64,000 nucleotides of DNA from Scedosporium boydii (Eukaryota > Ascomycota > Sordariomycetes > Microascales > Microascaceae). Positions 33,686 through 46,248 of this stretch are shown piece after piece. The translations under genes and the position numbers were made by a program. The number at the start of each line of letters is the position of its first letter. Position 1 is the stretch's first letter. The notes under the pieces are model-generated. The model saw only the letters and a program-made list of their open reading frames with translations. It ran no database searches and had not been told where the DNA came from. The stretch lies in the NCBI GenBank assembly GCA_002221725.1, contig NJFT01000017.1, forward strand, positions 1-64,000. Reading direction: 5' to 3'.

Positions 33686-35045
33686 GTGACGGAGCTCAAA
33701 CCTTACATTAAGTCGAATTGGGGTTGAGACCCCCCCCCCTTTGTGGTTTACTATTTGGTGGAATTGGGATGCTTCTTGTCTAGGCTTGAAACTGTTTTCA
33801 GGCACATGCCTTGTCGACTCCGAGTCGAGTGCCTAGAAGAGGCGCTATTTGTATCCGATAGAATAAATCGTTGAGTCTACATCCGTTTCTAGTTCTCGTT
33901 TTTGATACGTGTAATCTGTAAATCACTCGAACAATGAAGGTCCTTCTCTCGGATAAATCTGCTAGTTTCCGTAAGACACAGCGACGCGATTGTCTTCTCT
34001 GTCCATGAACTCTTCGCCTTACATAATGACGTGCCATTGTAAACTTCACATCCGTTCTTAGAACCCAAGCAAAGCACGAGCAGTAGCGCCTCATTGCTAA
34101 TACTGGTACGGCAGTTAATGGTTTCAGCCCGGTTCGGCCAGTTCTCTGGAGACAACCCACCAAGGTTAAGTGTCAGGTGTATGCAAGAAAATGAAAACTG
34201 TCTCGCAATCGTTGCCATCGGGCGGAGGGATCGGCGCCAGAAGAAATGGGTATGGTCGAAGATTTCGCTTAGCGATGTATGAAAGCTTAGGGGCGGCAGA
34301 GGGTAGTGGTGTCATCGAGCGCTGTATACCATCGGATGTTGAGGGAGAAGGATGTGGTGTGAGAAGAGGGGATGAGGGAGAATGAGGGGAATTGAGGCGA
34401 GGGCGGTGACAATTGAATTGATCGTCGGTGCTTCCAAGGCAAGTTGGCGTGAGATTTTGATTTGTGTTGTGCCTGTCGTTTGACATTTGAGAAGGCACCG
34501 CTTTTAATGGAGCGATACCCAAACCATGTCTCGCCAACCGCCTCCCCGGCCGAGGTTGTTGTAGGACGAGATTCGTCTTGGCAGGCAGTTAAAATAAAAA
34601 CACGCGTCGTGTACGTCCTGCACAAATGGTCTCCTGAAAGCCACACCACCGCCGATCGAAAGAGGCGCTCAGGGACTCCGAAGAGGGCGACTACACAACT
34701 TGTCCCTCTGCCCAATGCCCCGGCTTACGATAACTCGCCAACTGAGAAGGGAGAATCGATTGACATTATTCATCCAGAGTTCCCAGTTCATTAATTCTGG
34801 TAAATTTTGACCTTTCAATCTTTCTTACTCCCTAGTTTCCAGCAGGGTCGCAGGACCTCCGCCGCCGCTGAGGCCTTAATCAGCTCCCGCCGTTTCACCG
34901 ATCGATCGAGAAATAATCCAGACAAAGCATCCCCTGGAAAGTTCTGATCCGTAATAGGGGGAGGGAATCGCAGTGAAAGATATTCAGAGGTGGGCGGGCC
35001 AAGCGGATGATGAGGCTTGGGATCAAGTATTAATCTCTCAACGAT
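33686..35045. other. Intergenic, nothing recognised
   Basis: Several overlapping short frames are present on both strands, including one at 34537-34166. Their composition is that of chance frames and no motif or splice-linked extension was found. Confidence 0.5.
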
Positions 35046-36522
35046 CTACCCGCTTTCTTTGGTATCTCGAGCAGTTTCGTCGTCGACCCTAACACTGTAT
35101 GTGACTGATTTGACAATGACGTTACTTGGATGGTTGACAATATCACCATCCCTCTTCAAAATATCCTCCTGGCTCCCGCTTGCGCTATGTTCGGTATTGT
35201 CGGCCCCTGCTGTGATGTATGCTGATGTGGACGCCCCCTTGCCTAGCGTTCCGGATGTCGGATCTTCGACTCTACCGAGAGTACTTAACTTGTAAATCTG
35301 ACCTCCTCTCCCGCGGTGGTGACGGCTACCGCCGTCGCTGCCATAACCAGAGAATTTGCTTCGGTATTCTCTAGCCCTTCGATGGAAAACAGGGGTGAGG
35401 AACGGGAGCGAAGATACCATGTTCTATCGTGCATCATACAGCATAATTAGCGGGCAAAGTCAACTTCCCAAGGAAATCGAGAATCGTAATCAACTTACGC
35501 CGATGTTGAACTCGATAACACCCCATAGTACTAACATGGTCGAGTTACCATCGCCATTTTGTATCCTGTTTATCTGCAGGCAGCGGAGGATAGAACATAG
35601 AGTCGTGAACAGGCCTAGCATAAAAATACCAATCAAGCCTATTTTCCTATTGCGGCTGATGCTGAGTTTAACAAGAACCGGGATAGGAATCAAAGCAACG
35701 ATTATGCCAGACAAGATCGTCACGATAGAGTAGGCGGTAAACGATGGGCCCGGAGCAAGACACTTGCCCTCCTTTAGCGGGTTCCACGACTTATCAACCT
35801 ATGTCAAGGAGCCCCAAAGTTGGCTTGCATTAGTATAGATCGTCCAATCGTTTGGATTCCGGGGGTAAAAGACGTTTAACAGGACGTCGAGGCGAGGTCA
35901 CTCGAGACTTACCGGGGTGCAAGCAAAGATGAGGGCAAGTGTGCAACCCAGATGACCTAGGAAGACGAAGGCGATCGCGGCCCACACGGTCTTCCTGTAT
36001 AATTTCTTATTTGTGCCCTTGAACAACCGTAGGTAGCTGATTAAGAGGGATATTTTGAAGAAACTGATGCCGATCTGGTAGATAGGCCTGCCGGCGAAAT
36101 TGACACGAGTGTATGTGACGAGGTTCGCCTCTGGGCGCAGCTTCAGGGGTAGACCGAGGCCGTATTTAGTTTCTAAGAGACAAAACGAGTCAGACATCAC
36201 AAGACAAGCCACAGCGAACAGGAACAACCCGGACTGGCCCTAGACTGAGATACCATGCCGCCAGAGAAGCCATCCTTGGTCATCTAAGACAGCAATTGGG
36301 TGACTTACGAACAATGCAAATTATAGAATATATTATTGCAAATATGACCGAGAGAACGGCCATCCAGTCATCGGCGGCCATCCCGCGGACTCGAGCACGT
36401 ACCCATACTCTTAAAGTGCTCGTGCCGGTGGCGAGGATACAGAGTACCAGGGTGACGATCACGATGGTCTTGTAATTCGACTCTGCATCCACCTCGGGCG
36501 TCCCATTGACAATCCACGTCAT
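35046..36522 (-). CDS. SAT4-type rhodopsin-domain membrane protein
   Basis: A 383-aa protein from four exons (36522-36309, 36172-35913, 35798-35499, 35423-35046). After splicing it shows the order expected of this fungal family: RVWVRARVRGMAADDW, CIVQTKYGLGLPL, FFKISLLISYLRLF, a Cys-containing loop (ACTP...KCLAPGPSF), WGVIEFNIG and a short SLPFLTPVF. These span seven predicted membrane helices, followed by a ~110-aa Ser/Gly/Asp-rich cytoplasmic tail. The EFNIG signature is completed only by splicing at 35499/35423, which supports the model. The ATG at 36522 is chosen because the family N-terminus begins close to this point. Members are abundant and mostly uncharacterised; some are proposed sensors. 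No operon-like partner is evident. Confidence 0.9.
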
Positions 36523-38086
36523 GTTAACTCTGCAGGTCGCTGGGCAGTTTCTTTTGGGAATGACGACCAGGGACGTGTCGGCGACTGATGGCGTTGGATG
36601 TTCGTAATCACCCGAGGACGGTGTGAAAAGGCGTAAACCCAAGTATCGATATCGTAAAGCCACTTCAAGACGCCCAAGCAGTCGGGGGAGAATAGCCCAT
36701 CATAGATGGACGGGAGAATAGATGTAATGTGAGGAGGGATTATTTAAAGTGGAGGGGTAGATGCCTGGCCTCTTGAAATATGAAGCATGGTATGAAGTCA
36801 GCTGAACGGGAAACACAAGTATCCCCATGTCGAGCACACCGTTACCGGGATCTGTCTTTAAAATAAGGAGCCTCTGGCGCTTTGACAGAATTGAAAACAG
36901 ATTCAATCGATAGTGGCAGAATAGCAATTGCATAGCGCCAACAAGAAAGAGGAGCAGGCAGGACCTTTTACGAGCCGCCAGAGGAGGAGCTATTGTTTTG
37001 CGGTCCTGACATTGTTCGCGCTTTGACACTATGATAAGGGCAGGCAAGCCTGCTTCAACCGAGAGCTGGGATTGGAGACCGAGTCCATGGGAATGGGCCC
37101 CTGGCTGCTGGTGTCTCTGCATAACACTAAGTCCCTAAGTGGTCATACAGCTCCTGGTCCATTCCAGGGCCCAGGTGTCTAGTCTCTTCTAGGACCTAGT
37201 TCTGATGGTTTATTGGTACTAATCTCATGTCCAATGTTCTGCTAAAATAGCCGTGCGCATCCTTAGCGTGATGGGAGCATCGATCGATCTGACTTCAATC
37301 CCTCGGGACACGTGCATTGGGCACACACGAAGCAGTTCCGTTATCAGCGAGCTCTGGGCATATTCATCTTTGCAGATGCATAGTGCCGCTAAGACATCCT
37401 GGCGATCGTGGCGAGATCGGTTACTTCGGATGTGGCACTGCCTTCATCGCGGTCTCCAGCCGCCCCCTGGATATCCTTGTCGACTCAACACCTTAATTTT
37501 CCTTTTCCTTCCCTCTATCAGGGTTTCTGGTTGCTTAGGCGAAGTAACTATCAGCCACCTTAGATTTACGGCCCTCATCTCAAAGCGTGATGTTCTTGCT
37601 CTATACCCGTCTCCTGTACTGTGTGCCTCTAGTGAATATCATGCGTCAGCGACGAAGCGCTAAGAACTAGCTCCATTTGCTCTTTCGCCTTTTAATGTCT
37701 TCAAGGAATTACCTGACCCCAACCAATTTTTTTCTTCCTTTTTTTTTTTTTTTTTTTTTTCCCGGCTTAGGTCTCTTGTTTCTTGAGCTTATAGCCCGTT
37801 ACCAGACACTCCTGGCACAAGTCATATCTAATGTGGCGCGTCATTAACGCTCACTCTCCAGGGGTTATGTGAATTGGTTATGCTATGTGGAGTTACCCGT
37901 TTATTCGACGATTCCTGTTGCTACATCGCACATTGCAAGTCGTAATCCATGTAGGATGACTCCATCAGTTCCATTCAACCTCCTCCCTCCTGTAATATCG
38001 ACCTCCAGTGCTCTTGAACCAGGACTTGTTGTTTTGGCCGCAAGAGGACATGATAAAACTTAACAGCAGTAGCCCCCTGGATTCTC
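36523..38086. other. Intergenic; poly-T tract at 37738-37760
   Basis: No credible gene. An open frame at 37122-36700 on the minus strand lacks motifs. A T-run near 37740 is a simple repeat. Confidence 0.5.
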
Positions 38087-39407
38087 TCAGCTGTTACTGG
38101 ACCCTGGACTGTTGCTGTGAAGACTGCAACTCGGAGGCGGGTTTACAATGGCTGCTTCGGTAGTCGTGGCCAAGTACTAATGCAGAAAACAGGGGCGTCA
38201 GCAGATTAGGTTGCGACCATTCTATCACTGAAAGATGACTTGCCTGAACCTCTGGTTGCCGGGTCGAAGCAACACCCATCACAATTTCAACGGCGTACGA
38301 CCGCCGAACAGCGCAGGATTGGAAACTGGGGGCGACGCCAGCTGGCACAGAACAATTCTGCAAGATCCCAAAATCAATCTCAACTTGTTCCCGATCGACA
38401 GTGATATCACCAATGATGGTCCACATCGGTCGATAGATCACCACCTCCCTTGATTCGCGCCCGATGATCGCTTTGGTTGCGATTCGCAGCTTGCCGCTAC
38501 GGATCGGACTCGGATCCCTCCGACCATATCCTGCAAACCATGCGGGGCTCGCACCACTAGGTACACTCGCGCTGGCACATCCCCATGGGATAGAACGACG
38601 GGCTGTTGCATCATCACTTCGAGCATTAACGCGGGTGAATAAGTGGGTAAACACTGGACAGGAACTCGGTCCAAGCCGAAAACAGACGCCCTCACTTCGT
38701 CTGATGGTCCACCAAGCCGGCTCGCAGGAAGCATTGCGGTGTTGCGGGCAAACTCCGAAGACATGGGAGGTCGCGGCTCCCGCCATGATTGCGTGGCGAT
38801 TCCAGGGGCGCCAACGTCGAACTTGAGTTCATGTCTGGCCCTAAGACGACGTCGAAAGAGCCCCGGACGACTGAGATTGACAATGATTGAGTAGGTGACA
38901 CGGACCTTGAGGTGGCGTGTGCACAGGTTTAACGTCGGGGGAAGGAGGTTTTCCGCCTTGGGCCTTTGGTTGTAGCACCAAGCAAAGTCCGCCATCTAGT
39001 AGTGGTGCACTGTCAGGCTGGATGGACTTAGCCTCATCAAAAAGCTAATCATAGAAGTCAGTAATCCAACCACTGCTGCTAGGGGGGAGCAAATCCCGAG
39101 AATTCGCATCTACTGACAACGTAAGTCCTTTGCTGTAACCTGGGCTCGTGGATTTGCCGTGGCTCCAGCTCAGACTCGGGTGAAAATGATAACTTGAGTT
39201 TGCCTGTGCCAGATGAGCCTCTGGTCCTAGCCTCTTGCAGATCCCGGCCTAATAATATCGTCTAGAATTATTACCTTGAAACCGAATCTGAAGAGACTGA
39301 ATCTTCTCAATGGAGCAACCTCCCAGGTCGACATAACCCGGAATCTCCTCTGCGGATATGAAGTATTCCCTATTTAGAGGCTCGTGGATCTTTAGAAGGA
39401 TCTTCAT
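38087..39407 (-). pseudogene. Arrestin-like gene with apparent frameshift
   Basis: Exon 1 (39407-39275) encodes MKILLKIHEPLNREYFISAE...GYVDLGGCSIEKIQSLQIRF, the N-terminal strand pattern of arrestin-like proteins. A middle exon from 38995 reads LPPTLNL...VRVTYSIIVNLSRPGLFRRR...HELKF. The frame then has to shift at about 38490-38505 to continue as KLRIATKAIIGRES...GVAPSFQSCAVRRSYAVEI, the typical arrestin C-terminal core. A GC-AG intron (donor GCAAGT after VQ) gives a plausible tail ending at 38087. Exons between 39274 and 38996 are uncertain. Arrestin-like proteins link membrane cargo to ubiquitin ligases, but no PPxY motif was seen. A one- or two-base error in the sequence could also explain the break. 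Confidence 0.6.
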
Positions 39408-39835
39408 CTTGTGGCTGTCATCCTGGAAAGTAAATAAATCAAATCCCACCGTGGGTAGTTTTACGTTCTCCGTCCGTTGTAAATGCAATAACCGTCCCCC
39501 TCTGCATTATAATCTCAATATTGATGTCAGGTGTCGTGACGGAGGTAAAGAGATGAAAGAAGAAAAAGTGCGAAGAAAAATATCCGGGGGTGGATGCTGC
39601 CCGTCCCCCGGAAATACCGGGAAATTCCAAATGTAGCCCGAGAACCTCTCATCCCGAGGCCAAATGCTCAAGAATTAATAGCTTTCCGCTCTTACAGTAC
39701 ACAGTCTCCTACATAGTGGGTCCCTGGATGATCAAATAGCGTAAGCTCTTGACGTATTCCCTTTCACGGCTTTCTCCAACTTCTCAAAGAGATGGCAACT
39801 GTATGAGCAGTGGCCTAAGCTGGCTCTCCGGCTGG

Positions 39836-39862
39836 TTGCGTCAGTTGCGTCAGTTGCGTCAG
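39836..39862. promoter_or_regulatory. Triple tandem TTGCGTCAG
   Basis: Three perfect head-to-tail copies of TTGCGTCAG lie between the arrestin-like gene (leftward) and the Zn2Cys6 gene (rightward, ATG 270 bp away). TGCGTCA resembles a bZIP/CRE-like half site. It may be an operator array or a short tandem duplication. Confidence 0.4.
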
Positions 39863-40131
39863 ACAGTCAGATAGTTCATAAACGGAGCTTCAGTGGAGTG
39901 TCAAATCGAAGCCCCCCAATTAATGCATGCGGAGCAGGTTTTGGTTGGCTAAGCTCTCTGTTGTTTTCGTCATTAGGCCTTCAACGATATGAGTCTGAGC
40001 AGCAAACTTTCGGATAAGCCGGGTAACTCGGAAGCTAAATCGCCTGCCTCAATGTATTAATGCCCTTCCGCCCAACTAGTCCCGCGTGTTTGCAAAAGAC
40101 GGGTTGTACACACCCTTCCACATCGTCTAAA

Positions 40132-42667
40132 ATGCCGGCTTCATCGGAAGAGACGGTCCTACGCCGGAGACGCGTCGCCAAGGCATGCGAAACGTGCCGC
40201 GCTATGAAATCGAAGGTGAGTTCCGCCCTGGAGAACGGGTAATACACATGATCGCACCCCCACACCCCACGCCAATTCTGTCACTTCCCAGCGCTCTATC
40301 ATCTTCTGCTTTCGTTAACAAAATGCGTCCCCGTAGTGCGATGGAAAGCGTCCATCATGCGGCAGATGCACCGGATATGGCTATGATTGCGTATACTCTA
40401 CACACGGACGAGGCACGCGGGGGTCCATGGCTCGACAGCTTCGAGAGCCGTCTACGGGATCCAGCCCGGCATCTCCGGGGGATACATCACGAACCGCACT
40501 AAGAGCCGCACTTTTCGACTACGACGAACTAATTCAGCGCATAGTGCCGAAACTCCCAAAGTCCGAGCAGGAGTCTATTCTGGACGATGCTACCTCTATC
40601 AATAATCGGATCAAGGGCGCACTCTCGAGTACGTGGAAACCAGCGAACAGCGACCTTTTCTCTACGCAAACAAACAGTGTGCACGTATCACACTCTCGAG
40701 TGCCTTCATCGCAGCGATACCTAGGAGAAGTCAGCGACGTCACATTCTTTAACCTCGTCAAGCGTGTCCTTCAAGCGAGTCCGCCAGGTCATGTAGACGA
40801 GGCGATCGATAGCTACGAACTCGATGATGCCGTCAGCGGTACCATCGCACCTCAGAGCGTCTCCGATTACCTTCCAAGTCGAGAGATGGCAGATGAATAC
40901 TTGAGCGCCTACTTCTCAACTATACATATCGCTTACCCATTTATCCAGAAGGGTCCATTCATAAAGACACTCGCTAAGCTTAGAGAATCGGACTCAGCAG
41001 AGAGTGTCAGCAATTCCTGGCTCGCAACTCTGTGTATGTTCCCGGAAGCACTCTTTCCCACCAAACGCTACCACGAGAACTAACAACCAGGCATCCCCTC
41101 CTCAGTTGTTGTCTTCGCCATCGGGGAGTATTACTCATCTTTCCCTGAAAGAGACACGAATCACGACCATTACTTCGAGCACGCACTAGCCTTGTCAAAT
41201 AATACCGACTGCCTGGAAAGGTCGCTGGAGCAAGTGACCTTCCTGCTGGCGAAATGCTTTTACTTCCTGGCTGTATGCCGGACAGATAGGTTTGACTGCC
41301 CGGAATGACTCGTCGTCCCGGAACGCGGTACTGACGTGAAGATGCAGGTGCTGGACAACTTTGGGGCTCGCCATTCGAGTGGCGCAGGCCATTGGATTGC
41401 ATGTCGAGCTCGACCCCCGAGTTAAGAGCCAAGCTCCGTGGAAAGCCGAGGCGCGACGTAGAGTTTGGTATTCGCTGTATGTTCTTGACAGACTTCTCTC
41501 ACTTCAGTTGGGTCGGCCACCAGCTATCCACGACGATGATTGTCATGTTTCGCTTCCATCCCGTATCGATGATGCGGATATCGACTGGGAGAGTAGTGAC
41601 ACTGGGCTGCCCTTACCCGAGGGCCCCTCCACGGCGGATTATTTTCTGGCGGTTATCTCTCTCTCTAGGATGATAGGCCGCGTCCTGCGCGACCTGTATA
41701 ACCCCCAAAGGGCCCCAACCGCAGCGTTCGGCTTGTCTAAAACTGCTTCACTTGATGCAGAGCTATTATGCTGGAAAGGGAGCCTACCGCGGATGTTGCG
41801 TTTCGACTTCGGGCACGTTTTCGAGACATCGGTCATATTCAGGAGACAGGTAACTGACCAGCCTTCCCGAGCCTGTGCAATTTCCGAGTCTAGGGTGCTG
41901 ACATTTAGGTTTGATGCGGACACTTAGCGCAACATGCTGGCGGTCAAGTTTCATCACCTTCGCGCCCTGATTCATCGCCCGTACCTTTGCTTGCCCTTTT
42001 TAAGGCATATCGACGATTCCTCTACGTCGTCGCTCCACACCGACGCGCTCGCAATTCAAAGATATGAGAAGATATGCATTTCTGAAGCACAAGAGACAGC
42101 ACATTTGCTGCACCGAATCGGGCACAAGAAAGATCTAGTGATCGAGTTTCCGTTCTGGCAGATGATTTCGTGCCTCATATGCGCCAGCTCAGTTCTTCTG
42201 GTCGCTAGCGTATTCATCCGCAACTCCAGCATGGGGCAGGAGCTGGATGTGACCGCCCTCAATGATGACGCCGAGACATGCATGAAGGTGTTTGAGGCTC
42301 TAAGCTCTCACTCCGACGCTGCCAGGATTGCGCGAGACATGATGATCCGACTAAGGGAGCAAGGGCGGAAGTGGAGTAAGTCCGTTGGTACCCTGTCCCC
42401 GGGTAATCAGTTGCTGATAAAAGTTCTCATTCTCTTACCATCTCAGATGAGTCTTGTGATCATGCCGATCTACAGGAACAGCAGTTACGTGTGTTTTCAG
42501 AGGCTGAAGTACAGAATCATCCGGGGGGATCTCTTGAGCCGATTAGTGGAAACGCGCTGTTAATAGAGGCCAACGTGGATGGCCCTCTTTCGGGAAACCA
42601 AGATTGGCCATCGGAGATAATAGACTCCATGGCGTGGTCGTCTCAATTCTTCGATTGGCATACATAA
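40132..42667 (+). CDS. Zn2Cys6 transcription factor with fungal-specific TF domain
   Basis: A 716-aa protein from six exons: 40132-40215, 40337-41033, 41091-41289, 41348-41849, 41928-42375 and 42447-42667. The first intron splits the zinc cluster after Lys28, a common position in this family. Joined, Cys19-Cys46 reads CX2CX6CX6CX2CX6C (CETCRAMKSKC...CGRC). The middle-homology domain shows CWTTLGLAIRVAQAIGLHVE and RRRVWYSLYVLDRLLSLQLGRPPAIHDDDCHVSLP, both hallmarks of Fungal_trans. A short acidic/Trp-containing C-terminus (WPSEIIDSMAWSSQFFDWHT) could be an activation segment. There is no metabolic cluster next to it, so its targets are unknown. Confidence 0.9.
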
Positions 42668-43246
42668 TTTCATAATTCCGGACTCCGCACGCATATCTAT
42701 GATAGGCAGAAATAGATCGAGTACTCTTATTGTGTCATTTCCACAGGACTCGGCCTTGTGCAAAACACCAATTGGATTGCGAGTATGATTCAATAATACT
42801 TGAAGGGGGTTCTTTCTCCCGACGAATCATGGACGGACAGACTACCTAAGGAAAGCAGTCGGATAAACCGGAATCGGTCCAGTTCACGGCACAGTGGTGG
42901 AGACTCGGGCGTAGTAATCATTGGAGCTCCCCAATAAACCAAGGTAATATTTCTCAATGGCACTACCTTACATCAAGAGCCGATGAAGCTCATCATCAAT
43001 CTTGCTAAACGCGATAGTTTAGTCCTTGGGTCGTCGAAGACAATTAGAAGCCATGTTTGATTCGTTGATCTCAGCGAGAGAACCCCCAGGCCCTTCGGGC
43101 GCAAAACAATGATCAAGATGCTCGGAGACTGGCGTCTTCTGCCGATAGCCATGATCTGCCCGAGGACTAAAGGTATATTAGCGAGGTAGCTGCCCCAGTC
43201 CCCGTTCTCCACCACCCGGAGCTAGATTCGCGCCTCGCTAGAGAAC
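42668..43246. other. Intergenic, nothing recognised
   Basis: About 580 bp between the regulator and the fluoride-channel relic. A minus-strand open frame near 43215-42973 has no family signature. Confidence 0.5.
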
Positions 43247-44776
43247 ATGGGCTTCGAGGTTCGGGTGAGAGACTGGGCGTAGACCGTCTATGGACGACGA
43301 AGGACATACTCCCGATTCTCAAAGCTAGATGCCAGGCATGAAGCCGGGCCTCTGAGAGATTCATACGAACCGCTATAGGAGTATTACGACCGTAATGAGA
43401 TTAGTTCTATCCAATCAGTGGAAAACCCTGATGAGAATCCGACTTATCACCACCCCAGTCTCGAGGAACGAACAGAACGTCTTGGTACAGTAGAGCGGTC
43501 TCCTGAACGACCATCTCCGGAACGTCGGCATGCTCGATATCTCACCCACCTTTACACCGTATCCTACCTGATCTTCCTCTCCAAGATGGGCACTTTGGCA
43601 CGAATTGGTCTGGAAGCGTTGACGTTTTATAAGGGGAGCCCAATATCGTTTACCATCGTATGGCCAAACTCTACCGGCAGCGTCTTTCTCGGTTTCCTAA
43701 TTGAATTGTCACAGCTATACTCCTACGATTTGTGCGAGAGGAAAAGGGAAGAGGACGTGGCGGAAGCAGCAAGTTTCTCACCTCGACCGAGTGCTGGGAC
43801 TGGTGATGAAAACTCTGTATCGATTCAATCGAATGTCCTAGTGCGCACGACATCTTACGTATTTTCCGACCTACCCCCCTCTACACCAGGCTTGCAACCG
43901 GGTCCTGTGGTTTATTCACGACGTTCTCCTCCTTCATTCTTGATATCGTCCTTGCTTTGTTCAGCGCGCTCACCGCACCACAGCACCACCTTGGTGAGAC
44001 TAGGTATTATCTATTGCAACGAGGGGTGGGCATGGATACCATGGCAGCGATTGCTGTTGTCCTTGTGACACTCTTTCTTTCGCCTGGAGGTCCCAGGCTG
44101 GGCGACCGCATCTTATCCTTGCCATCAGGACCACCTGGCACTTCTGTCTCCTGAAAAATCCATTCTAGACAAGACCTCCATCTTCTCGCTTTCGGTTCTT
44201 GGTTTGGAGCCGTTTCCACCGTAAGACACCCACCTGACCAGCCAACGGGAACCAGGAACTAGCACCCCATAGAACACAGGGTTTCGGCAGGAAGAGATAC
44301 TATTCGCGATCGGCCTTGCGCCCCTTGGATGGCTTACACGATGTACCAGTTTGACGCATGCGCCGAGCTTGGACGAGAGGATGCCCAAAGCGGGGCACCA
44401 ACTCCTGCAAGGGGCGATTGACGGCGTCTACGGTTGCCTGACAAACGGTAAGTATCCGGGTAGTGGAACTTGGTCATCTCCGCAAGAGGCATGCCTACAC
44501 TATCTACACGGCGGATTACGGGTAGTTCTATCATTGGCCGTATTGATTGTGATTAGAGGCCCGTTGAAATGGATCGTGGGTTGGACCGCCTTGGCATATC
44601 AGACAGAGGCATTGTCAGCGAATAAAATGGCCAGTGGGCAAAGCAAGGAACTAAGTCTAGAACCTCGCGTTAATCGTTTTGGTGACCATCATTACTATCT
44701 GGTACGAGAGGACCAGCCACTAAGATTCCAAAAATGCATCCTTCAGCCTTGGGAGGTCTTCGCCTTGAGTGAATAG
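43247..44776 (+). pseudogene. Decayed FEX-type fluoride exporter
   Basis: Residues from 43540 on read HLYTVSYLIFLSKMGTLARI, then LTFYKGSPISF and WPNSTGSVFLGFLIE, the first CrcB-like repeat of fungal FEX. The second part (LYTRLATGSCGLFTTFSSF...) follows only after a shift at a C6 run (43874-43879). A second domain begins near 44310 (LAPLGWLTR), continues to DGVYGCLT, and needs two more frame changes to reach VELGHLRKRHAY and the final helix. Upstream, the same frame back to an ATG at 43247 contains TAG stops at 43280-43282 and 43376-43378. FEX proteins are two-domain plasma-membrane fluoride channels of ~370-500 aa. At least two stops and three shifts indicate a pseudogene rather than a sequencing slip. 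A working copy is expected elsewhere because fluoride export protects nearly all fungi. Confidence 0.75.
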
Positions 44777-46248
44777 GATAGGAAGTGACTGTTCGCGAAC
44801 CTCGCATTGATTGCATTTCAACGACGAGCGTATTTCTATATATTTCAAGTGTATCTGGGCCGTCGTTGGCTACCACTGCCGCCGCGTCTTCGATTCCTGT
44901 GTACCTGTTGGCGTCTGAGACCTCTCTATTAATAAATAAATTACCCTGAGTGAGGGCGTCTGGGGTCTCGGCGACACGGCCCGCCCTCACCTGACTGCAC
45001 GAGCCATGGCTGGCCTTAGGATGTCCGCGCCTGTCAGGCCGCGTCTCAAGACTAAAAATTCTCCTGGTTTTCTCAGGCTGTTAAACGACTGTCACGATAT
45101 AAACTCGGTCGATTGAGCATGCCCACTCATACAGCTCCGCTGGCAGCTTGCTATGATGGTCGGGATTCAATTGTTGGGGGTATGCGGTCTTGTGACCGTC
45201 GGAATCCGACAATTCCGGGCGGGCAGGGAATTAGATTATTGCCAGCTGGGAGAGCAGAAAGGCAAGGGGGGTGGGGGTGGAGGCGACTGAATTTCTCATG
45301 TTATTGGAGGGGCTTGGAGTAGTACTAGTACATGTATTTCGGCAGACAGGAGATTGATAATGGCCAGGAATGGCGATCTGGTTCTTCTGCTCGAGTCGCC
45401 AACGATATCCTGTTTGGGTTAGGTCGGGCACACCACGGGTCGGTGCGTCTCTAAACCTGTGCCAGAGGTTCTGAGCCAAAGAAAAGGTGAGTACCAGTAC
45501 AACATGCCAGGAGTCTAGACTTGGGCGGAGATTTTACAGGGGTACCTGGAGGGGCAAAGCGGAGGACGAAAAAGCACGAGACTGGGATCCGGCAGATGTT
45601 CAGAAACCTTCTCAAACCAGACGCTGTTCTGGGTGTTCAAAAAGCCGCAGCGTCAATTCTCAGCCGCAATGCGCTGGTCGATGGATGTTGATACTGCTGC
45701 CATCTAAGGTTCAGGCGACAGGAAGTACCCCAAGGCAGTCGTTGGCGATTCCCAGGGCATTACCAGTGTATTACGAATTATACTACGAACCCTAGGTGCC
45801 GACAGTTGATGCCCCTTTGGATTGTGGGGCGCAATGAGATTCGAGACGCGCAGAAGCGGTGAAGCCGATCCATGATCCATGACCCATGACTACAACAGGT
45901 CCTGAAAAACCTTACTTCTACGTCAATGAAGAATAAAGGACGCGAGCAAGACATGGGCCGTCGTCCAGGGTTAGGAATTTCGTTGCCGAAAAGGAGGAAG
46001 CTGCATTGGACGGATGACCATCGAAAGGCTGGTGACAACAACTTTACAAAGTTAAAAAGTTCAGTAAACTCGATATATTTTGTTGATTAAAGGAATTACC
46101 TGCTATGGGTAGCTAGGTGGGAGTGCTAGAATCCCGACATTATAAAACCGTTGTTCCTCCTCGTCTATTCCTTGGTCTTCTCGTTGACCGTAACTCTATC
46201 CGTGATCGTGATAATGATTGATAATATTGAATGTCGCGCCAGGGCCAT
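44777..46248. other. Intergenic, nothing recognised
   Basis: Only short overlapping frames. No motif, tRNA or repeat of note was seen. Confidence 0.5.

Noticed and set aside
36700..37122. 140-residue minus frame upstream of the rhodopsin-domain gene
   Set aside because: No motif, atypical composition and no intron-linked extension.
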